The position numbers were made by a program, and so were the translations under genes. 64,000 nucleotides of DNA from Oncomelania hupensis (Eukaryota; Mollusca; Gastropoda; Littorinimorpha; Pomatiopsidae). The stretch lies in the NCBI GenBank assembly GCA_036898135.1, contig CM072515.1:24458194-24522193 (forward strand). Reading direction: 5' to 3'. The notes under the pieces were generated by a model, which was given only the letters and a program-made list of their open reading frames with translations, was not told the origin of the DNA and did no database searches. Shown here in pieces: positions 33,991 through 46,018 of this stretch. The first letter of the stretch is position 1; every line of letters begins with the position of its first letter.

Positions 33991-34371
33991 GACTTTATCA
34001 AACTGTTTTATGCATGATTGATCTCAATAATCCAATCCGGTCAATAGTCCAGTCAATTTTTTTTAAGTGTGAAACGTTTTGAGTTAAGGGAATTCTTATC
34101 ATTTTGTAGCAACATTTTGTTCACTGTCATAGCTCGACTCTCTGCGAATTTTGGTTTTCAAAGTTATTTCAAACTTACGTTGGGAGATGCCCTTCCTTTC
34201 GTCTCGTTGTCTCCCATTGGTCCCTGATTACTGCCATTGCCTGTTGAGATACAAATGATTAATTACGAATCGGAACATACTATGATGATGTGGACGATAA
34301 ATTATGGTCGTTCTCGTTAATAGTAAACGAACGATATATGCATGATACAGTGTATACTGCCTATCTCCAAC

Positions 34372-34596
34372 CTCCGTTTTGCGGACGACATTGATGGATT
34401 GACTGGGGAGGAACAAGAACTTGAAGCGCTGGTACCGCTGGTACAGCTTGACACCACCTCCAGAGCTTATGGAATGGAAATAAGTGCAGAAAGACCAAAA
34501 TGATGACCAACAACACCAATGGCATCAACACGAACATCAAAGTCCAAGGCCAATCCCTCAACACAGTGCATAGCTTCAAATATTTAAGAGCCATTG
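34372..34596 (+). pseudogene. RTE-like LINE RT fragment, upstream of SINE
   Basis: This encodes LRFADDIDGL (RT motif C with FADD) and a YLRAIV-like segment, with stops or frameshifts between them. It is interrupted at the end by a SINE and continues at 34911. Confidence 0.7.
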
Positions 34597-34910
34597 TATC
34601 TCCTTCGGATGAGAGTATAAACCGAGGTCTAGTCTGTGTCGCATACATTCCATCATAACGGACTTTAAAGATCCTGACGCTCATGTCCTAGACGGGTGAG
34701 TGCCGGTGACAAGAAAACACCCAGCATGCACCTAGGTCCTTCTCCCCCATCCCTGGCTGCCCAGGATTGTGCTCAGTTGTCCGTGCGTCAGACCATGCGC
34801 CCAAAGGCTGCGGGTGGGCGTCTCGGGCGGCTTGAGTTAGATCCTGTATCGGCTAGCGCCTTGAGCAGCTATTGAGCTGGAAAAGCGCTATATAAGATTA
34901 AATAAATAAA
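34597..34910 (+). repeat. SINE family A copy inserted into the LINE
   Basis: This is a headless family A body, from CTCCTTCGGATGAGAG to 'AAAAGCGCTATATAAGATT' and an AAATAAATAAA tail. The LINE protein frame is restored when it is left out, with an overlap of about 2 bp (TC). It is the second case in this window of family A inside the same LINE family. Confidence 0.85.
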
Positions 34911-35512
34911 TCAGACAATGGGTCCCGACAGGAAGTCCTCTCCAGGATCGCACAAACAACTGCTGCCCTGACAAGATTGAAGCCCATTTGGAAAGACAGG
35001 ACCATCAGTCTACATTCCAAGATAAGGCTGCTGCACTCCATTGTCATCTCCATCTTCCTATATACTTGCGAAACATGGACTCTCACAGCAAATCTACAAC
35101 GACGAATACATAGCTTGAAGATGAGATGCTACAGAAGACTGCTGGGCATTTCCTATACCAAGCACATCGCCAACAACGAAGTCCGACAGACCATCACACA
35201 AGCGATTGGACAACACGATGACATGCTCACAGTGGTGAAGAAACGGAAACCCCGATGGTATGGCCAAGTCAACAGAGCATCAAGCCTTGCAAAGACCATC
35301 GTGCAAGGCACGGTGCAAGGAGGCAGAAGAAGAGGGAGACCGAAAAAGAGGTGGGAGACGAGTACAATATTCGAGAATGGACTGGCTTGACACTTAGCGA
35401 AGCCATGATTGTTGCTGATGACGGAGAAAGATGGAGTACGCTGATTAAACGATCATCTGTGTTGCCCCAGCGACCTTCGAGTTACGGGATAGGGTAGGAT
35501 AGGATAATACTG
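34911..35512 (+). pseudogene. RTE-like LINE, 3' end of ORF and GGATA tail (copy 2)
   Basis: The frame encodes KIRLLHSIVISIFLYTCETW, LQRRIHSLKMRCYRRLLGIS, KKRKPRWYG and GGRRRGRPKKRW, the usual C-terminal order of this LINE family. A frameshift near 35362 moves the [11 protein letters not shown] end to another frame. It ends with TACGGGATAGGG and GGATA repeats, then a CT microsatellite. It is broken and 5'-incomplete. Confidence 0.8.

Positions 35513-35577
<65 letters not shown>
35513..35577. repeat. (CT)n microsatellite
   Basis: Pure CT tract directly after the LINE tail. Confidence 0.95.
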
Positions 35578-35578
<1 letters not shown>

Positions 35579-35759
35579 CCTCCCTACCCCATCCATACAT
35601 ATCCCTCTCTCCTGTCCGTCTCTTTGATGTTATCTCCTTCTCAAAATGTATACTGCTCTGAACGTGTGTTTCATTAAACATCTACTTATAGTTAATTGTG
35701 TTTGTAAAGTGGTATGCTTGCTTCATTTCGAGGAAGACAGTAAAGGGGGGGGGGGGGGG

Positions 35760-36800
35760 AAGAGAATAAATAAATTATACAGAACCTGGAGTATTGCTTT
35801 TGTCTGCTAATCTCCAACACGCGCGCGCACACGCACACAATAAAATATAAAATAAAATAAAATTTCAAAAATCACAAAATAATGTTAGGTAGGTTGGGTT
35901 TGGGCGCGCCAACGGAGAAAGGGATAATAAACTGCAACCAAAAAAAACCACACACGCGCCCTCCTCCCTTCAACATCCCACCCCCCGCACACCACCCTTT
36001 CACCGGTCCTTAAACCCAATTTTTACTGGCATCATATATTTGTAAATGGCAGCTGGACTGCTGCTAAACACACTTCGTGGCTTTTGTTTTGTGGATTGTT
36101 TCAAACCGAGTGTCGGAGATCTTTGAAAATATACATAGGCTTAATATAAAACTGTCGTATGAGTGGTTGTCATACTCTGGTTTATACTAATTGTGTAGTG
36201 CACCGTGCAACTTTTAACATTTTTACTTTTGTGTCTCGTTAGCTTATATGTCACATTCTTCTATGATTGACATTCAGTTACACTGCCGGCATAATAGTAG
36301 TACTAGTATAGATTATTAATGATTAATGTAGTGTGCTTTGTGTTTTTGACTGTGAATCTCGTACATTCAGATGTAAGTGGGAAAAATAATGTTTGATTTT
36401 TAGGAATTGTGTTTCAAGTGTACATTTTATTTAAGGCTTTAGCTTCTGAGAGGCTTTTAACCAATTCAAACAAATATAACATCAGAGACATCGCAAAAGA
36501 AGGAAAAAATATAATAGATTAAATTTGCATTCACATCGTTCCATGCATCCAATATAAAATTAACATAATATAAATAACCTATAACTTCTGGCAAGGCATG
36601 TATGGCAGCGTTTTTATGATTAATGAGAGAAGAAAGGTTCTTCGATCAAACCAATCATACTATTTGAACTGTCACAAAATAATATAAATGTCAATTTTAA
36701 AGGAGTTTTTAGCTTAGTTTTGCGTACCTCTCTGTCTAATGTGACTCGCCAATTGTAAAAGGTAATGAGAAATGTATATGGATATAATAAATTAATAAAT
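35760..36800. other. no recognisable gene
   Basis: AT-rich DNA with short frames only, preceded by a run of G at 35745-35759. Confidence 0.4.
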
Positions 36801-36802
36801 AA

Positions 36803-37015
<213 letters not shown>

Positions 37016-37059
37016 TTTTTAGCCACTCTCACACAAACACACATCACTCATACATGTGG

Positions 37060-38145
37060 TGTAAACGCATGGAGATCGTTATTATACAAATTAGAATCCT
37101 TACCCCGATTTCGTGTATTTCGCAGAGTTTAAAAATGAACAGAGTATGAAAAACAAAACTCATATGAATGAGCAGAAGTCTTCAAAGTAATAATATAATA
37201 TCATGCGGCACATATTTAAACGTATTACACTACAGCTTCGGCTTACACTTACCTAAAGTGCCAGTGTATTAATGATTTTGGTGTGTGTGTGTGTGTGGGT
37301 GTGTGTGTGTGTGTGTGTGTGTGTTGGTGCGTGTGTGTGAGTGTGTGTGACAGTGAGTGTTTACTTGAAAATGGCTTTGTTGTCATATTAAAAGATGACG
37401 TAGTGGACAATCGTTGCTCAAACCGATCCTTTAGGCTTTGAAGTTTAGGCGTCTCTTGTTAATGTAAACAAACAAAGGTTCCCACAACTACTACACACAG
37501 AAGCTGTGCTATTTATACAATCAATCTTGATTGTAGGCACAATAGGCACATACACAAAAATGCGTTAATCGATTTAAATCAAACAGCATATTTGAAAGTG
37601 TGTGTGTGTATGCGCGCGCATGCGTGTATGTGTGTGTGTGCGTGTGTGTGCACGTGTGTGTTTGCCTGCTTCATCTTTCTTTCTAGTGTGGGCAACACTC
37701 ACTGTGAATTTTTAAAGGATCTGAGAGAGGGGAAGGAAAAAGAGAGAACCAAACAGAGAAAAGAAGAAAAGGTTGGGGTGGGGGAGGGTAGAGGAGGAGA
37801 GAAAGAGGTGGGGGATGGGGAAAAAGGGAGGCAAAGGGGGGGGGGGGGGGGTGTTAAATGTGGATTATTCATTCTGATCCACCCAATGCTAATGAGCGCA
37901 TCTGTTCTTGATGGAAACAAAAAGTTCAAGACTCCCGACTAATTTGTTTCTTCCTCTTCCTCCTCTTTTCCCCTCTTTCCCCCCTTTTTTCCTCCCTTCC
38001 CCCCCCCCCACCCTCTCTCTCCTCTCTTTCGCTTTTCGTCTCTTATTTGTTGACTTGCACTTTATGTACTTGATCCTTCATAAAAATGTTGTTTACTAGG
38101 ATGTGTAAGGTCTTTAGAAGTTTGCTATTGCTGCTGCTTCTACAA
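37060..38145. other. no recognisable gene; GT and G/A-rich tracts
   Basis: GT-rich tracts lie at 37278-37330 and 37600-37662, a G run at about 37836-37850, and C/T-rich sequence at 37950-38030. The open frames are low complexity. Confidence 0.45.
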
Positions 38146-38148
38146 GGG

Positions 38149-38300
38149 ATGGCCTGGTAGCACAGTTGATAGTCAGCTGGTTTCCTAGGCCGCAGGTCGC
38201 GGGTTCAAACCCCACAGGTGACGAAAACTTATGTGTGACGTAGGTACGAGACATTCAGAACGCCGAGTTTTTTTTTCCGTACACTGCGGTTTCCTCCTTC
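38149..38300 (+). repeat. tRNA-like SINE head
   Basis: GGTAGCACAGTTG resembles box A, and GGTTCAAACCC at 38202-38212 is a good box B (RNA polymerase III promoter elements). It cannot be folded into a standard tRNA by eye, and an unrelated tail follows, so a SINE head is more likely than a tRNA gene. Confidence 0.55.
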
Positions 38301-38469
38301 TCTTTATTAATGGTATTGGAAGCAGTCAATGTGAAATTTTAAAACTAACATTTCTAATTTCTTTCCGTCTTCTAACAGCGATCTGCCTGCCCTTTACACC
38401 ACATGTTTGAGCGATAGATGTTTGTTTGTGTGTAAAAAAAGTGGGTGGAAAATATGAACGTGTATTTTG

Positions 38470-38530
38470 GTACAGATCGCCGCCTTTTGAGCCTGATTAT
38501 TGGTTTGGGAAAAGCGCGTATATAGCATCC

Positions 38531-38610
<80 letters not shown>
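38470..38610 (+). repeat. retroposon family D with (ATT)n tail
   Basis: 'GGTACAGATCGCCGCCTTTT' and AAAAGCGCGTATATAGCA are followed by about 25 ATT triplets. Orientation is opposite to the copy at 36807-37015. Confidence 0.6.
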
Positions 38611-38613
<3 letters not shown>

Positions 38614-38619
38614 AGCATC

Positions 38620-39655
38620 CATTATTCATATTATCCATTATTCATATTATTATACATTTTATTTTAAAAAAAAATATTTTTTTAATTAATTTGTTTGGTT
38701 TTTTTTTTTGTTTTGTTTTTTTACAAGATACAAGATGATTTAATGTTCCAATTTACACAAGGACATTTGACATTTCTGGGTTGTTATTGGACATTTAAGT
38801 TAGTAAAATTGTTTTACACTTCTGATGGAGCTGGTTAATGTTAACGTCGTAAAAATCAGTGTTGGTGGTCTCTTTATTTCATCTACTTATTATTATTGTA
38901 TCTTATAGTGCTTCTCCTGGAACGCGTGCATCCATCAGGTTAAGGGGGGTTTATTCGTCAGAAACAACTTTCGTGGGTTCAGGCGCGCGTATAACAAAAC
39001 TATAGTTTAAGCGCGTACCCTTTTATTTAAGAACCGCAGCTAGGCCAGAGTATACCCCATCCAAAGTTCATGTTTCCGGAGATTGCCGAGTTCGATTGAA
39101 AACGCAACGGAAAAACCTGAGAATCCCGTCCTACGTCACAAACCCGAAAGTCACTTGTGGTCTTCATAGAAAATGATGTGTTGTCTTTTGTAATATGGAT
39201 GCTAATATCATATCTTATGACTGGATGAAATTCCACACCCAGAGACAGCACACATTCCGCCCATCTTGTAATCCTTCTCTACGTTACAAGCGAGAAAACC
39301 CGTTTTACATAGCTTTTGGCAATTCACCACAGGCGCTCGACTCCTTTTCGATTCTCGCTGACGTCATCATAGAGACTGTTGTCTGCCGTCGTCATGACGG
39401 TACAAATACTTTTAATAACAGATGCCACAAAGGTGATCACGGTTAGATTTGCTTCAAAAATATAGGTGAGATCCACTTTAAAATTAGCTTTCAGGTACTT
39501 ATTTCCTTACCTGTACTGAGCCTGAGGCTGTACATAGGATTCTAGCAGCTGCGCGGAATTAATACGGTATGGATACATAGTGTGGTGGCATTATACAAAA
39601 CTACGGTATTTTCGTAGGTCTTCGCAGTGGTCCGCTGGGAGCTCTGGTGTCATCA
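38620..39655. other. no recognisable gene
   Basis: A short 'AAGATACAAGATGATTTAAT' segment at about 38725 may be another retroposon end in minus orientation. Otherwise nothing is recognised. Confidence 0.35.
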
Positions 39656-39658
39656 TTG

Positions 39659-39758
<100 letters not shown>

Positions 39759-39958
39759 CCTCCCTCCCATGTTCGCACTCACCCGCTTTCTCTCTCATCT
39801 TCACACACATACGCACTCGCGCGGGCGCGCGCATTTTCAGAGTAGGCACGTCTTTTCAATGTTAATGTGACCTGTCCACATTATGCTACGCATAATTATA
39901 CACATAATCAAGAGATCGCCCATAGCAGAACCACTGTACAGATGGAGCGGGGTAAATA

Positions 39959-39991
39959 TGATGACCATGATGATGATGATGATGATGATGT

Positions 39992-40068
<77 letters not shown>

Positions 40069-40070
40069 TC
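39959..40070. repeat. (GAT)n microsatellite
   Basis: About 35 GAT triplets with a few interruptions. The poly-Asp, poly-Met and poly-His frames are artefacts. Confidence 0.95.
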
Positions 40071-40074
40071 GTCG

Positions 40075-41490
40075 AAGTCCACTTGCACCGCGCATGTATT
40101 CATCCACAACGAAATGATCGGTGCGCACAAGGAGGATGTAGGAAAGAAAGAAACATGAAAGGGGGAGGGAAGTGGTAGGGAAGACGGTGAGAGAGCGAGA
40201 ATGATGCTTGGCAAAAGTCCATACAAACAAAGTCACCCTGAGGATAAGAAACGGGTCTTCAATCTTTTTCTGAACAATCCAATTTTTGTGCGTAGTGGTG
40301 ATTTCCGATGATGAGTGTAATGATGGAATGAATGTATTCGACACAATGAATATGATTATAACGACGATACTACCATCACGAAAATGTAGGCCGTGTGATT
40401 ATTTTTCTCCTTTATCATAGTCGCTGTTGGAAGCCGCAAAGCGTGGATGGTCTCCATTTACAGACAATGAATACGATTACGGTCCTTGTTAGACTACGTG
40501 ATTTTTGTGTTCTCGACACTGTAGTATGTACAGAAGCAGATAACTCTGTGGAAGCAGGGCATACAATTCAAATATATTTTAGAAGCGTAGTAAAGAAAGG
40601 CTCATCTTTCATTTATTTCAAAGGCCCCAATTCGAAGGGTTTGTTTACTTTTGGGGAAAACGGCTTACTGTAAAATAGTTATTGCCTTACACAATGATAA
40701 AGTGGCCTTTCCTTGCTCAACCCAACCGCTACAGTTTGAATTTTCTATTTTTGCTCTGACAGGGAGTGACTTCTCCTGTTTTAACGGTACATCAATACCA
40801 AGGCCGTGTGACCTTTGATTCTATTTGTGAGTGAACCACACGGCTTGAGGAGTGCGTCATCGGATCTGGATACCGTGGTTCTTTCATTTTTCAGTGTATT
40901 ACTATACCATTATAGAGCCAGACTTCGAGAAACCACGATGTAACTAAACTGTTTCAAGTGCAAGAAAGAAGGAGTTTCTGCGCTACATCTGGCATTGGAA
41001 TGGTTCTCACCGCTTCCCATTCTCCTGTCATGTGTGTGCGTGCCTATGTCGGTGTCTGCGATCTACGAGGACATTCTAGGCATTCTTCCCTTTCTTCCCG
41101 CTGACTGCACTGGTTTCCTATTAATCGTAGAATCTACGTGCTTCTGTAAATGTTATAGGTGCATTATACATCACATAGTATCCATGACTTTCTTTTAAAA
41201 CCTCACTGAATAGCGCGACATTTAGTAGTGCACTTACTCTAACTCTGGATGCACACAATCCGTCGCAAGGTTGCATTTGATGATTCCTGATTATTTTTGT
41301 TGACTGTTGTGTATCAGGAAAAATAGTAAAAGGGTGTGAGCTGTAAGTCCCTAAAACACTCTATAGTTGACACTTGCTTTTTTCAAAATGTTTAGTCTAG
41401 TCTATTTTACTAGACTAAATGTTTTATTTATTTTCTTATGCGCAATTGCTCTGTAAAAACTTTTAACAATATAATTAAAACTGATCTCTT
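40075..41490. other. no recognisable gene
   Basis: Short frames only, the longest being 92 codons at 40395-40673, without a known domain. Confidence 0.4.
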
Positions 41491-41497
41491 TACTATG

Positions 41498-41610
41498 ATA
41501 CAATACAATGCAATACACTACACTACAGTACAATACAATACAATACAATTCAATTCAATATGATTTTATCAGTCTCATACGGAGCAATTACAATGGCGGC
41601 GGACACATAA
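41498..41610 (-). repeat. retroposon 3' end with (CAATA)n tail
   Basis: On the minus strand, a GTAATTGCTCC-like segment precedes TATTG repeats, as at 7636-7704. It is probably the same family in the opposite orientation. Confidence 0.45.
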
Positions 41611-41614
41611 GTAT

Positions 41615-41630
41615 TTACAAAGGTAACATG

Positions 41631-41669
<39 letters not shown>

Positions 41670-44245
41670 AATGCATTTCACGACACACAAAACTAACAGT
41701 AACAATATTTTATGATATAATATGACTCGACTGAGCAAAATAGTAAAACGTCTCAAGCTTCGTTGAACATGAATACGTTATAACAGCAGTTGTAATAGTA
41801 GAAACCATACTTTAATTACAGGATGTTATATGAAATGATTAAGAATATATTAAAACTCGTCTGATTACCTCTTTTGTGTTCATATATAATTATTATATAT
41901 AATAGCTCTTTGTTATTAAATTATGCCAATAGTGAGAACAAGACTAGTATTAGACCAGAAATGCCAAAACCAAATGATACCTCGCTCTGGCATTCATGCT
42001 AGTTTGATGATTGAAGAACAGATGAAGGTATGCATCATCGTTATTATGACGTAATAAGACATAGTTGTAGCTCGTATTAGCACGTGCTGTATTGGATATT
42101 ATGACACTTTGGGGAACTCGTTCGTTTTATGCATTCGTTACAGACGAGAACAGAGAAAGTGCTCCCAGTCGTTTAAGGTGATCCGACGCACGGTCGGCCT
42201 CATTTGCGAAATTCTTCTCTGTTAGAGAAGTAGTGTTAGTTTTGCTGAGGAAATAATTGATACTAAAAGCTGTGGATAGACTCATTATTGTTTGATTGTT
42301 CTCGTCACCGTCACATTCTGCACTGACGTTTGCCATCAAAGGAAGGCTGTCTGCCTCGTCTGCCGATATTGCTGGCGAGGTTTAAGGTCTTCATTAACGT
42401 GGTACATCTACTACGGGAACACACGATGAGCTTTCTCATCAAAACTGTTGAGTAGACTCTCCCTCGCTTGTCTTTAAGTCACCAGAACCGGAAAGAATGC
42501 TTTTGGTTAACTTTGGTTATCTTGGGCTGGGAATAAAAATGAGACTGGCACTGCCCCTTGCCCTCACCCTCTCTCCACACTCCTTCCCTCACTACCACAA
42601 ACACACACACACCCACACACACACCCACACACACACACACAACCCCCTACTTATTCTCTCTCTCTCTCTCTCTCTCACTCACTCACACACTCATTCTCAT
42701 TGTCTGTCATTGCACAAGTATACCAACTAGTTGATATACTTGTGGTCATTGTCATTGTTGAAGACAAATAATTTCAGTGGTGTTTGTGTGTGTGCGTGTG
42801 TGTGTGTGCGTGCGAGCGCGCGCGTGAATGCGTGCGTGCGTGTTTTTTCCGAAGTCAATGAATCTAAAGACGTGGTCGAAGCGGTTTAAATCCCTTCAGA
42901 ACAATTTAGATTAGCCCCACCCCCTCCTCCCTCTTTCTTCTCCTCGCCCCAACTCCATTTCCCCCTCTCCCCATCCCTCCTCTCCGTGAAGACCTTATTT
43001 TACTTTAATTATTTAAAACACACCGAATGTTATTTAGACCGCCCGCATCTCCTAGGATTTAAAAGTTGTAATTCGTTGGTGCGTTTAAAATATTATTTTT
43101 TTGGCTTCTTTTTGGGTGCAACATTAGCGTATTTAAAAGAGACAACAATTTATGCCGATATAACAAATCTAAACGTAATGAGGGGACTGAAGAAAATCTT
43201 AAAAATGAGAGCTAGCCAGGACTGATAATCCACTGTGTTCCTTCAAAAAGACCTTCAAAGCAGCGCGTTGTTACCATTTTTCATAGCGCTGCTCCGAAGG
43301 TCTCCGACACACTGTACCACGTTGATGACCTCCCTCGTCGCGTCATTAAAATGTTGCTGCAACACGCTCCTGCCGTTTAGGCAGCACGAAAGGGTTTATT
43401 TTATTTCTTTTCTTTTTTTTATTAGTTTCTTTTTAACGTGTAATGGTTTAAGGGCACGCGAAAACACTGCATTGTGTGAACCTAGCACCCTTGAAAGCAA
43501 GAAGAAGCAGACAACTTTACTTCCTAATTAGCTATAGAAAGACAAAAAGAAGAAGAACGAGTAAAAATGGTTTAGAGAATGAAAACACAACGTTAGGTCA
43601 GGTCTGTTTCTAATTAGAAAAGACATTCTTTTTATAATGCGAGGTCTCGCTAAAGTAGCTTTGTTGTTGTTGCTGTTATTAATTAATTACTATTGCGTTG
43701 TTGGGTTTTTCTCTCCTAGTTATTACGTGCATGATGATATTAAAAAGCCCCAAACACGTGGATTGTTACTAGGAAAAAAGGTATGATATTATTTGTGTGT
43801 TAATGTTGTTAGGGTTTGTGTTTTTTATGTGTGTGTGTGAGTCCAGCCTCACAGACACTTCTTGTTAATTTTCAACGGAAAAGCCTAATATTCGTGACAT
43901 TTTTACAAACTGACAAGACTGTAAAGTCTTGAAGTAGACCAAGAGGTTTTCTCCAGGAATCTGTTGATATTGTGAAGACAATACAAGCATACTGGGAGTG
44001 AAGAGAGTAGTGATGGACATCTTAGATATCTTTTAAGTTCCTTGGCAAAAAAAAAATGAGTACCTTAAATTTTAAGCGTAAAATATTTTGTTTTAAAATT
44101 AAAGATTAAGGGGTCTTGTCCTGTTTTACAGTCTTGCCTTAAAACAGTGCAAGTGGGCACGGAAGAAAATATTGTTGCCTGATTAAAAAAAACACATAAA
44201 GATCTACTGACAAAAAACGAACCAGATGTAATCGCAGTATCATGC
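41615..44245. other. no recognisable gene
   Basis: CA repeats lie at 41632-41665 and 42599-42640, and GT/GC repeats at 42780-42845. A 70-codon minus frame at 42127-42339 has no recognised domain. Confidence 0.4.
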
Positions 44246-44246
44246 A

Positions 44247-44812
44247 GGACCCCCGTTGGGGTGCCGGGGGTTTCAGTATAAATAGTATCCCCACTTTCTG
44301 GAAATTTAGTGCTTTAAATTCCCACTGTCGCTGTCTTTCTCATTTGCTCTTTTTTTTATTCCTGCTCTGTTCTATCAATCTGCTATACTATCTTCTTCTT
44401 CGCTAGACCAGTCACCTACCTTTTTTCTTGAAAACTTCCGGGACAAGACTCCTTATTTGTGTATGAGGTCTGTTGGATCAGCTTGGGAATATTCGACGCT
44501 TTCTGCCAGATGGTCACTAGGGCTTCCTATGTTATTATTTAGCAATGTATGCATTTTATATGTATGTGTTTTGTTGATAATTTATAATAATGATTGTATT
44601 CTATTTTGTTTTTGTAAACGGGGGTTCGATAAATTAGAGTACAGCCTCAGCGTCCCCTGCGTGGGATGTCTTTATTGTAAAGTGACTGGCTGGTGGAGAG
44701 CTTTCAGTTTTACCACTAGGGTTGTTTCAGCAGATCTTTTATGCGGATCAGGGGTTGTCCGGTCCTGATTTGGCTCGGAAGAGTCCGCTGGACCTAAAGC
44801 AATAATCATGTA
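44247..44812 (+). repeat. retroposon family B, copy 3
   Basis: This is the longest 5' extent of the family, starting near CCCCCGTTGGGGTGCCGGGG and AGTATAAATAGTAT. It is diverged from copies 1 and 2 but ends with the same AGTCCGCTGGACCTAAAGCA segment. The 3' tandem tail is reduced to AATAATC. Confidence 0.7.
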
Positions 44813-44814
44813 AA

Positions 44815-45725
44815 GTATCATGCAGGACAACAGCTACAATAATGAACCCGTAATTTTTGTCTGGCAACCAAGCATCGCACCGTTTAGGATACAGCTAATG
44901 TAGGTAGTCTAACGACAGTAACCTGTTCCTAACACTAAGTCTGCCTTTTTATCAACGGCAAGATCTTGCTGAAAGAGGAAGATCTAAATTGACGCAGACG
45001 TGTTCATAATTGTTAGACTCTGCATCCATGATTTCTTCGAAATCTTGGTTAAAAAGAGAAGTTTTATCTTTAGTACACGTTTCAATAACATTTCGATCAG
45101 GCGAGATGTGGCAATGAGCTTCCATTATCAGACTCTTCAGCGATTTTGCAGCGTGAATTTTAAAAGCGCTTAATTCTTTGCGATCAGAGTGGCGCTCATC
45201 ACAGTTGAAGAATCTGTTAACCGCCACTCCTAGCTCCGACCGTTGATGTGTGTGTTGGGGTCCTAACTTGTCAGCATTGACTTGGGTAGCGAGAAGAAGA
45301 CACCTTCCGGTGATGACCGGTATAGTCCAATCCAACAGGCTTTTTGAAAGTAAGTAAATCCTATAAAAATGATATATATTCTAATTTACTCTTTACAGTT
45401 GTGTTTACAACTGAAAAAAAGTCCCACGGAATCGAAGGGGTATGAATATGTTTATTTTAACTTTTTAAAGCGAACTATTTTTTTATGCGAATGCATTGGG
45501 GAACCCCCATTTTTACCGCCCAGATATTGTTCCGCATGACGTCAGGAATCTACAGCCAAGTGATGAAATGTGCAGGTGACAATGTCAATGGCATTGTTGA
45601 TACATAGGCTTGGAAGTCTCGTATCTCGTAGGCCTCAATTACATACTATACATACTTATACCACGTACGAATGTAGGAGGGGAAAGAAAAGACTTCAGAG
45701 CCTGTGGTTGATAAATGCATGTAGG
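44815..45725. other. no recognisable gene
   Basis: A 127-codon minus-strand frame covers 44952-45335 but opens with TTG, not ATG, and matches nothing I know. Confidence 0.35.
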
Positions 45726-45731
45726 CTTGCA

Positions 45732-45985
45732 TGAGGCATGGTGGCCGAATGGTTAGAGCGTTGGCTTGCGGATCGGAAGGTCCCGGGTTTGAGCCCAGGC
45801 CGGGCATTGTGTTGTGTCACTGGGAAAGACACTTTACTCTAGTTTCCTACTCCTTCGGATGAGAGTATAAACCGAGGTCTAGTCTGTGTCGCATACATTA
45901 CATCATAACGGACTTTAAAGATCCTGACGCTCATGTCCTAGACGGGTGAGCGCCGGTAACAAGAACACACCCAGCATGCACCTTG
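45732..45985 (+). repeat. SINE family A with tRNA-like head
   Basis: The head has TGGCCGAATGG (box A, 45742-45752) and GGGTTTGAGCCC (box B-like, 45784-45795). It is followed by TCACTGGGAAAGACACTTTA and then the family A body from ACTCCTTCGGATGAGAG. The copy stops at 'CCAGCATGCACC', before the usual 3' half. It is the only copy here that keeps the head, and shows that family A derives from a tRNA. Confidence 0.8.
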
Positions 45986-46018
45986 GTAAAAAAGTGCCAT
46001 AATGATCAACACGATTGA

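Noticed and set aside
38149..38220. Possible tRNA gene
   Set aside because: Box B is good, but no cloverleaf could be drawn and no acceptor stem is evident.
39883..40344. Frames with poly-Met, poly-Asp or poly-His
   Set aside because: They come from a GAT microsatellite.
44952..45335. 127-codon minus-strand frame
   Set aside because: It starts with TTG, has no recognised domain and no splice context; left unannotated.
45732..45812. Possible tRNA gene
   Set aside because: It has A and B boxes but runs directly into SINE family A, so it is a SINE head.
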